A DNA stretch of 64,000 nt from CAVPJC01 sp963705155. GTDB taxonomy: Bacteria > Chloroflexota > Anaerolineae > Anaerolineales > UBA4823. Positions 58,020 to 64,000 of the stretch are shown here, piece after piece (the stretch's first letter is position 1; each line of letters starts with the position of its first letter). The notes under the pieces were generated by a model. That model saw only the letters and a program-made list of their open reading frames with translations. It made no database searches and was not told the DNA's origin. The stretch lies in assembly GCA_963705155.1 (NCBI GenBank), contig CAVPJC010000025.1, forward strand, positions 1 to 64,000, read 5' to 3'. A program made the position numbers and the translations under genes.

Positions 58020-58666
58020 TGAGCAACGAGATGTTCGATAAGTTGACGCAAGCTGTTCTGGCGGGCGATATGGATGGAGTGCCCATCCTGTGCAAGCAAG
58101 CGGCAGATGCCGGTCTGGAGCCCATGGTCATCATCACCGAGGGCATGGCTCCAGGAGCTCGGGCGGCTGGCACGAAATTCAGTAACGGTGAATACTTCTT
58201 GCCACAGCTTGTCCTGGCAGGGGAAGCCATGAAAGCTGGTCTTGAGGTCTTGCTGCCGATGATAACGGCTGACGCTCATGCCCAGGCTAAAGGCGTGGTG
58301 GTGATCGGCAGTGTTGAGGGTGATGTCCACGACATCGGGAAAAATATCGTTGCATCTTTACTGCTGGCGAACGGATTCCATGTTGTCGATCTGGGCATTG
58401 ACGTACCGGCAGCCGATTTTGTCGAAAATGTGAAGGCACAAAAAGCTGATATCGTCGCCATGGGGTCATACATGTCGACTACCCTCCCGCAAATGACCGC
58501 AGTGATCGACGCCTTGAAAGCAGCCGGGCTTCGCAACCACGTCAAAGTAATGGTCGGCGGCGCTGCCGTAACCCAGGCTTTCGCCAACAAGATCGGGGCA
58601 GATGGCTACGGTGAAGATGCTGCCCGGGCGGTTGAGCAAGCCATCCAGTTCGTCGGAGGTGCGTGA
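58020..58666 (+). CDS. Methyltransferase-associated corrinoid protein
   Basis: 215 residues from ATG 58020, with AAGGAGA upstream. An N-terminal four-helix cap (KLTQAVLAGDMDGVPILCKQ) precedes the Rossmann B12 domain with the cobalt-ligand motif GDVHDIGKNI, then GLDVP-type DLGIDVPAADF and MVGGAAVTQAFANKIGADGY. It carries the methyl group between substrate-specific methyltransferase and the pterin-linked methyltransferase. Closest to MtbC/MttC/MtvC-type proteins. First protein gene after the cobalamin riboswitch. Confidence 0.93.
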
Positions 58667-59835
58667 TGTCTGATAATGGGAGTATGAAAGCAATGGTTGC
58701 AGCGATGCTCGCAAGGCGCGACAGCGGCATAAAACTCCAGCCGATTGAGCGAATTGTCCTGACCGTTGCTCATCAGCGAGCTGACCGAATCCCTTCTGCC
58801 TTCTTATTCACCGAATGGGTGGTCAATCGTGCGGGCTACACCTGCCGCGAGGCAGCAGCGGATCCCGAAAAACACTCGAATGCCATCGTGAAGTTCTTCG
58901 AGGAATTTGAATTCGACACTCTCTTCCCTGGCATTGAGACAACCATCATCGAAGCCGAAGGCCTGGGATGCAAGATAAAGCGCCCCGAAAATTCCAATCC
59001 CCAGATCGTCGATACCGTGGTTAAGAGCGAAGCCGATGTAGAAAAGCTCGAAGAGGCGGCGGATGCCGATGACCTGCTCACCCGGGGCCATTATCCCCAG
59101 CGTTTTGAATTGTTTCGCCAGCTCCTGCAGAAGACCGGCGGCAAGTACGCCATTATTGCCACCCCCATGCAGCCTCTGCCGGTGGCCGTTCAGGTGTGCG
59201 GTTACACCAACATGGTCAAATGGATGGCAACAAAACCGATGCTGGTCCATCGCATTGTTGAAGCGACGACCAAGGCTTGTATCCGTGCCGGGCGGGCTTA
59301 CAAAGAATTAGGCATCCATGGTATCACCAGCATTGCCGCCTGGAACAGCGTACCATACTTCTCGCCGGAACAACTCTGGGAGTTTGACACACCTTACCTG
59401 GCGCGGATGATCCAGGCTCTTTCACCCCTACCTTTCATCCACTATTACTGGGGTTTACGCCTGCTTGGTGATGATTGGAAACGCTTCCTCGTGCGCCAGA
59501 TGTCAACGGGCACCTTTTTGATCACCAATCTCGAACCCGATCCACAAGAAGGACCATCTCGCGACTTGAAGGCTTTCCGCGAGCTAGCCGTATCGATGAA
59601 CAAGTCTTATGTGGTGGGGGTTCACGCAGATTTGATCCACTCAGGTACACCCGAGCAAATCCGGGAGCGTGTCCGGGAATATGTCGCCAAACTGTATCCG
59701 TGCGAAGGTGGCTGCATGATCGTGCCAAACGCCATTCCCGCAGGAACTCCGGAAGCGAACGTGCGCGCCTTCATCGGCGCCATCAATGATTTTGGCACTT
59801 TCCCCCTGGACAAAGCCAGGCTGGGCTTAAATTGA
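58666..59835 (+). CDS. UroD/MtaA-family methyltransferase, variant zinc site
   Basis: About 389 residues; ATG 58666 overlaps the TGA of the corrinoid gene. The fold is that of the uroporphyrinogen decarboxylase superfamily (VLTVAHQRADRIPSAFLFTEWV). In MtaA/MtbA methyltransferases a His-x-Cys plus a later Cys bind zinc. Here the first site reads FIHYYWG, with Tyr in place of Cys, while Cys remains near the end (EGGCMIVPNA). It may use a different metal set or act on a non-thiol substrate. Likely the substrate:corrinoid methyltransferase (MtvB/MtoB-like), by context. Confidence 0.82.
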   Translation: MSDNGSMKAMVAAMLARRDSGIKLQPIERIVLTVAHQRADRIPSAFLFTEWVVNRAGYTCREAAADPEKHSNAIVKFFEEFEFDTLFPGIETTIIEAEGLGCKIKRPENSNPQIVDTVVKSEADVEKLEEAADADDLLTRGHYPQRFELFRQLLQKTGGKYAIIATPMQPLPVAVQVCGYTNMVKWMATKPMLVHRIVEATTKACIRAGRAYKELGIHGITSIAAWNSVPYFSPEQLWEFDTPYLARMIQALSPLPFIHYYWGLRLLGDDWKRFLVRQMSTGTFLITNLEPDPQEGPSRDLKAFRELAVSMNKSYVVGVHADLIHSGTPEQIRERVREYVAKLYPCEGGCMIVPNAIPAGTPEANVRAFIGAINDFGTFPLDKARLGLN

Positions 59836-59842
59836 CCTTAAT

Positions 59843-59882
59843 GGACACATTGGGTGAGGGCCGGCCCTCACCCAATGTGTCC
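59843..59882 (+). repeat. Perfect 40-base palindrome between uroD-like and mtrH-like genes
   Basis: Two 20-base arms (59843-59862 and 59863-59882) are exact complements with no loop, beginning GGACACATTGGG and centred on GGCCGGCC. It lies 7 bases after the stop. The RNA would fold into a long hairpin, which could stabilise the upstream message or partly end transcription. Confidence 0.7.
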
Positions 59883-59926
59883 CCAGGAATTTGGATTGCA
59901 TCATCAGTTGTCAGGGGAAATCATAA

Positions 59927-60832
59927 ATGTTCAAATTTGACGCTGACCAAAAGGTGTATAACATCGGTGGCGTTCAGGTTGGAGGCCAACCCGGTGAATG
60001 GCCCACGGTGCTCATCGCCAGCATATTCTACAAGGGCGATCAGAATGTGAAGGATGAAGATGAGGGCATTTTTGATCACCAGGCCGCCCTGGCCTGCATC
60101 CAGGCAGCCCAAAATTTTGCTCAGAAGACCGGAACGCCGATCATGATCGACATCGTGGCTGCCAGCGAAAAGGCGATGTTGAACTATGTTGACTTCATTG
60201 CGGACGAAACCAGCTTTCCATTCGTATTGGATGGCACACTGGAAAGCATCCGCATCGCTGGCGCGCGCCGCGCCGTTGAACGGGGTTTCAAAGACCGGTG
60301 CATCTACAACTCGATCAACCTGCACACCCGAGAACGGGAGATCGACCAGCTCAAAGAGCTGGGACTGCCAACCACGCTGGTGATGATTATCAACGAACGC
60401 AAACCTACCCTGGCGGGCCGGCTGGAGATTGCACCACAACTGATCGACAAAGCGCTCAATGCCGGCTTTGAGAAACTGCTCCTGGATACCGCCGTCCTGG
60501 ACGTGGTTGAGCCCGGACCTGCCGGTAAAGCGATCTACGAGCTCAAGAACCGCTACGGTTATCCTGCCGGGTGCTCTCCAACCCACACCCACCGGCACCG
60601 CTGGAAAAAACGACTGGAATTCGGGGACCTGGGTGAACGGGCGGCGAAAACCAGCACCGCCACTGCCATGCAGATTTTGGGAGCGGATTTCATCATGTAT
60701 GGGATCAAGCAGCCGGAAATTATTCCAGCCATGGGGATGGTGGATGCTTTGATTGCCTTTACCGCCATGCAGCAAGGCGTGAACCCTAAGACCCGCCAGC
60801 ACCCACTTTATCAAATGTTTATGAGCAATTGA
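59927..60832 (+). CDS. MtrH-family methyltransferase
   Basis: 301 residues: IGGVQVGGQPGEWPTVLIAS, IFDHQAALACIQAAQNFAQ, PIMIDIVAASEKAMLNYVDF and GYPAGCSPTHTHRHRWKK. MtrH is the pterin-side methyltransferase subunit of archaeal Mtr, and bacterial members such as MtvA move methyl from corrinoid protein to tetrahydrofolate. Presence with UroD-type, corrinoid and RACo genes suggests that role here. Confidence 0.88.
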   Translation: MFKFDADQKVYNIGGVQVGGQPGEWPTVLIASIFYKGDQNVKDEDEGIFDHQAALACIQAAQNFAQKTGTPIMIDIVAASEKAMLNYVDFIADETSFPFVLDGTLESIRIAGARRAVERGFKDRCIYNSINLHTREREIDQLKELGLPTTLVMIINERKPTLAGRLEIAPQLIDKALNAGFEKLLLDTAVLDVVEPGPAGKAIYELKNRYGYPAGCSPTHTHRHRWKKRLEFGDLGERAAKTSTATAMQILGADFIMYGIKQPEIIPAMGMVDALIAFTAMQQGVNPKTRQHPLYQMFMSN

Positions 60833-60845
60833 TGGAGATGACAAC

Positions 60846-61430
60846 TTGAGGATCGGTGTATTGTCCTGCGGCGCCCTGGCCCGCGAGGTTCGTTACATCT
60901 GCGAAAATGGACCGCTCTCAGAAGAGCTGCATTTTGTCGCGCCGCTGCTTCATCTGCAGCCCGCCAGGCTGCGCGCAAAATTATCGGATGAGCTTGCGGC
61001 GTTGAAACAAACTTACGATCGCACCATCGTCGTCTACGGGCAATGTCTGACCGAAATGGATGATTTCCTCGCCGCATACAATGCCCGGAGAGTACAGGGC
61101 GAGCACTGCCTTGAGATGATCGGCGGAAAACGATTCTGGGAGCGCCTCAAGGAGAGCTCCGGAACCTATTTCCTGATCCCCAGCTGGACGGCTTCGTTTT
61201 CAGAGGCGATCGTAGAGGGATTGCAGCTTGACAAAGAGCCGCGCATGAAACAAATCGTCTTCCGAAATTATAAGCGGGTGGTTTACTTCGATACCCTGCT
61301 CTACGGAAATATGGATACCCGCGTGCAAGAAATTGCCGATTGGCTGGAACTTCCGCTGGAAATCGAGCGCACCGGCGTAAACGAATTGCGCTCCCGCCTG
61401 AACGAAGCTGTCGATAAGGCAAGGACATGA
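60846..61430 (+). CDS. DUF1638 domain protein
   Basis: 194 residues from TTG 60846 after TGGAGATGACAAC. LHFVAPLLHLQPARLRAKL, VYGQCLTEMDDFLAAY and EMIGGKRFWERL are family features. DUF1638 genes recur beside corrinoid methyltransferases in acetogens and methanogens, but I know no set function. It overlaps the RACo start by 4 bases. Confidence 0.8.
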   Translation: MRIGVLSCGALAREVRYICENGPLSEELHFVAPLLHLQPARLRAKLSDELAALKQTYDRTIVVYGQCLTEMDDFLAAYNARRVQGEHCLEMIGGKRFWERLKESSGTYFLIPSWTASFSEAIVEGLQLDKEPRMKQIVFRNYKRVVYFDTLLYGNMDTRVQEIADWLELPLEIERTGVNELRSRLNEAVDKART

Positions 61431-63237
61431 GCGTAGCGGTGACTTTCCAGCCTGCCGGTCGTAAAGCCGATATCGCTCCGGGCGAGACGATCTGGGCTGC
61501 TGCCGAAAAAGCCCGGGTACCACTGGCGTCAATCTGCGGCGGGCAAAGCATCTGTGGCAAATGCCGCGTGCGGATCGTTGCCGGGAATGTCAATACCATC
61601 AGCCTGCTGGAGCGAGAGTATTTGACCGAAGACGAGCTGCAAACCGGATTTCGCCTGGCATGTGAGGTAAAAGTGTTCGAGCCTCTGACCATCGAAACAC
61701 CCGCCATCCTGGAAGATCAAACCAGCAAGCTGGAGCTGCCGATCTCGAGCATGAAATTCCCATTCTCACCGGGAGTATACCGGGTGGAGGTAAGATTCCG
61801 CCTGCCTCGCTTGCAGATCCACGCTCAGATGCGACCCGGTTGATCAGCACGCTGAAACGGTTAGGCTACCACCCGCCTGCCCCTGATCTCAACCTGTTGA
61901 AATTTCTGCCCGACTTGCTGCGCAAGAACAATTACCACCTGGTCTGTATTTTCGACGCCGACCGGTTTATTGCCATTGCGCCTGGAACGGCGGTTGGCGC
62001 CTTCTATGGACTGGCGATAGACCTGGGGACAACAACGGTGGCTGCTTATCTGGTCAACCTCGACACCGGCGAGCTGGATGGAGCTGCGGCGTTGGGTAAT
62101 CTCCAGGGGAGCTACGGGGATGATATTATGAGCCGCCTGTCCTATGCCCAATCCGGTGGACGGGAAAAGCTGCAAGAGGCGGCGGTGGAGACGATCAACG
62201 CCCTAATCCAGCGCATCCGTGATAACCACGGGTTGGGGCCAGAGTCGCTGGCTGCAATGACGATTACCGGCAATACCACCATGTTGAACCTGCTCTGCGG
62301 CCTACCCATCGATCACCTCGGCGTCGCTCCGTACGTGGCTGCGAGCACAGAGATGACCTGCAACCAGGCGGGTGATCTCGGGCTCCACATCCATCCATCA
62401 GCTACGGTCTGGCTGCTGCCAGGCGCAGGCGCTTTTGCCGGCGCGGATTGTGTTTGCGGCGCCCTCATTTCCGGCATGGCGGAGAGCGATGAGATCCAAA
62501 TGCTCATCGACTTTGGCACCAACGCAGAGATCGTAATCGGCTCCCACCAGGGGATCTATACCTGTGCGACTGCGGCTGGACCTGCTTTTGAAGGAGCCCG
62601 CATTGAGCATGGCATGCGCGCCTCGCCAGGCGCCATCGATCGGGTAGAGATCGTGGAAAGCCGTTTTCAGGTGAGCACGATGGATGGCCTGCCACCCGCC
62701 GGGATTGCAGGGACAGGGCTGGTATCAGCAATTGCAGCCCTGCGGTCTATCGGGATGATCGATAACTCGGGGATATTGCACTACTCGAATCGCATCGCCC
62801 CAGAGCTGTGGGTGGAGGGCGCCGCGGGAAACAGGGTAATTCTTGTCGGGGGCACATCAGACCGTCCTGCGATTACGCTTTCTCAGAAAGATGTGAGCGA
62901 ATATCAACTGGCTAAAGCTGCGGTGCGGGCCGGCATCAAAATCCTGCAGCACAAGATGGGGATCGGCGACACCCAGATTAAGCGTATCTTGTTGGCAGGC
63001 GCTTTTGGCAGCTTTATGAGACCTGCGGATGCAATGGGAGCCGGTCTTTTACCGGCAATTCCCATCGATCAGGTGCAAAGCGCCGGCAACTCGGCCGGTT
63101 TTGGGGCAATCGCCGCCCTGGCATCTCAATCACAAAGGAAAAAGCTCTGCCGGCTGGCAAATTCGATCCAGTATGTTGAGCTTTCGGTTGAACCAGATTT
63201 CAATCGTGTATTTGCCAGGGCCCTGGCATTCGATTGA
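61427..63237 (+). CDS. Corrinoid activation protein RACo, one frameshift
   Basis: N-terminal [2Fe-2S] ferredoxin domain (ICGGQSICGKCRVRI with a later RLACEV). After a frame change near 61790 the middle and C-terminal DUF4445 domain follow (GLAIDLGTTTVAAYLVN, SGLISG-type AGADCVCGALISG, GTNAEIVIGSH, AGAFGSFMRP). RACo uses ATP and an electron to bring inactivated Co(II) corrinoid back to Co(I). Size, about 600 residues, is right for the family. Supports the corrinoid protein encoded 3 kb upstream. Confidence 0.92.
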
Positions 63238-63264
63238 ACCCGATACGAACAGGCAAGGAGAACG

Positions 63265-64000
63265 ATGATGAATTCGACACAACGTGTGGAGACCGTATTA
63301 AACCTGGGCATCCCCGACCGGGTGCCGGTATTTGCGCAAATTGGAGATCACGCCGGGATCCTCGCCGGTTTGACTTACGATGTCATGTATCACGATGCTG
63401 AAAAAGCTGCCAGGGCTCATCTGGATGCCCTGGGCCGCTATGGTTACGATGTCGTCAGCATCCAGGTCGAGCCCAGCTGGCCGGTAGCTGAAGCCTGTGG
63501 GGCCGAGGTCTATTATCCTCCCGACAAATGCCCTTGGATCACAAAAAATCCCGTCAGGGATGAAGCGAGCCTCGAGGCTCTGGCTGTGCCTGATTTCACC
63601 GCCACGCATACGTCAAATGTCATGATTGAGGGCACGCGCATGCTGGCAGATGCCGCCGGTGTGCCGGTGGCAGCCTTTATGACCGGCCCCCTGACCTTCA
63701 GCCTGCAATTGATAAAATATATGGATTTCATCCGGTACAGTGTTCAGAAGCGCCAGTTCGTCAAAGCATTGATCCGCAAATCTGTGGATATTATCCGCGC
63801 CTATGCAGAGCAATTGCGCGATGCAGGGGCATCGATCTTTGTACTCTGCGAGCATGATGTCCAGATGTTCAGTCCCACGGATTTTAAAGAATTGTCGCTT
63901 GACTTCTTGCCAGATCTGCTCAATATCTATCCGCACACGATGCTGCATTTATGCGGCAAAGTTACCCCGCATCTCGAGGCGAATATCCCGGGGTTGAGAG
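63265..64000 (+). CDS. UroD/MtaA-family methyltransferase 2, 3'-partial
   Basis: ATG 63265 follows CAAGGAGAACG. Open to the right edge of the window (about 245 residues seen). N-terminal TVLNLGIPDRVPVFAQIGDH, a GPLTFSLQLI region, and the zinc motif MLHLCGKVTPHL with the usual His-x-Cys. In contrast to the 58666 protein, this one keeps the Cys. Probably a second substrate- or pterin-side methyltransferase. Confidence 0.85.
   Translation, partial: MMNSTQRVETVLNLGIPDRVPVFAQIGDHAGILAGLTYDVMYHDAEKAARAHLDALGRYGYDVVSIQVEPSWPVAEACGAEVYYPPDKCPWITKNPVRDEASLEALAVPDFTATHTSNVMIEGTRMLADAAGVPVAAFMTGPLTFSLQLIKYMDFIRYSVQKRQFVKALIRKSVDIIRAYAEQLRDAGASIFVLCEHDVQMFSPTDFKELSLDFLPDLLNIYPHTMLHLCGKVTPHLEANIPGLR

Overview
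This 64 kb window looks like chromosome from an uncultivated member of the Chloroflexota, most likely Anaerolineae-like. The inference rests on Thr/Pro-rich (TPTPT) secreted lipoproteins and surface proteins, LuxR/NB-ARC/TPR and STAND-type regulators with stalk-plus-propeller architecture, CSLREA-type beta-helix surface proteins, and a methyl-group metabolism (MtrH-type methyltransferase, corrinoid protein, RACo) in a non-methanogen with moderately high GC. No rRNA, tRNA or CRISPR array was seen. About twenty otherwise conserved genes carry one or more internal frameshifts, several in short homopolymers. Most are probably residual sequencing or assembly indels rather than pseudogenes, so I annotate them as single genes spanning the shifts.

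Layout. 1-9.4 kb: the end of a PAS-GGDEF-EAL protein; a minus-strand group of a SpeD-like protein, an EamA-like transporter and a class V aminotransferase; a beta-helix surface protein; a large LuxR/ATPase regulator. 9.4-18.7 kb: a MITE-like element, two lipoproteins, an ECF sigma factor coupled to a membrane SH3/WD40 protein, and two divergent paralogous surface proteins. 19.0-21.0 kb: a candidate RiPP locus, with a cysteine-poor precursor carrying three PIFYP motifs, an intergenic hairpin, and a radical SAM/SPASM maturase with a C-terminal PqqD/RRE-like region. 21.1-23.3 kb: a perfect consensus promoter followed about 95 nt later by a strong terminator (candidate small RNA or leader), then an exported solute-binding-like protein. 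23.3-26.1 kb: perR-katG peroxide module with a Fur/PerR-type box. 26.4-34.8 kb: a STAND ATPase with TolB-like propeller, three tandem CPBP membrane proteases, and a divergent NarL-type two-component system.

36.3-50.3 kb is a long minus-strand cluster that reads LivK-H-M-G-F transporter, allantoinase-like amidohydrolase, three Asp/Glu/hydantoin racemase-family proteins, a GntR/FCD regulator, FdrA, DUF1116 and an M20 amidohydrolase. It resembles a ureide (allantoin or hydantoin) import and degradation pathway ending in an oxamate-carbamoyltransferase-like pair. Two of the three racemase homologues have lost catalytic cysteines, so their reaction is open.

50.8-56.5 kb holds another LuxR/NB-ARC/TPR regulator, a DUF4242 protein, an IS110-family insertion sequence and a small secreted repeat protein. 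56.5-64 kb is a corrinoid-dependent methyltransferase operon: a divergent HTH-MEDS regulator with a 10-bp-phased operator, a cobalamin riboswitch with its own terminator, a corrinoid protein, two UroD/MtaA-family methyltransferases, an MtrH-family methyltransferase, a DUF1638 protein and the activator RACo. The composition matches O-demethylase (Mtv/Mto-type) systems and suggests use of methoxylated or other methylated compounds, with methyl transfer to tetrahydrofolate.
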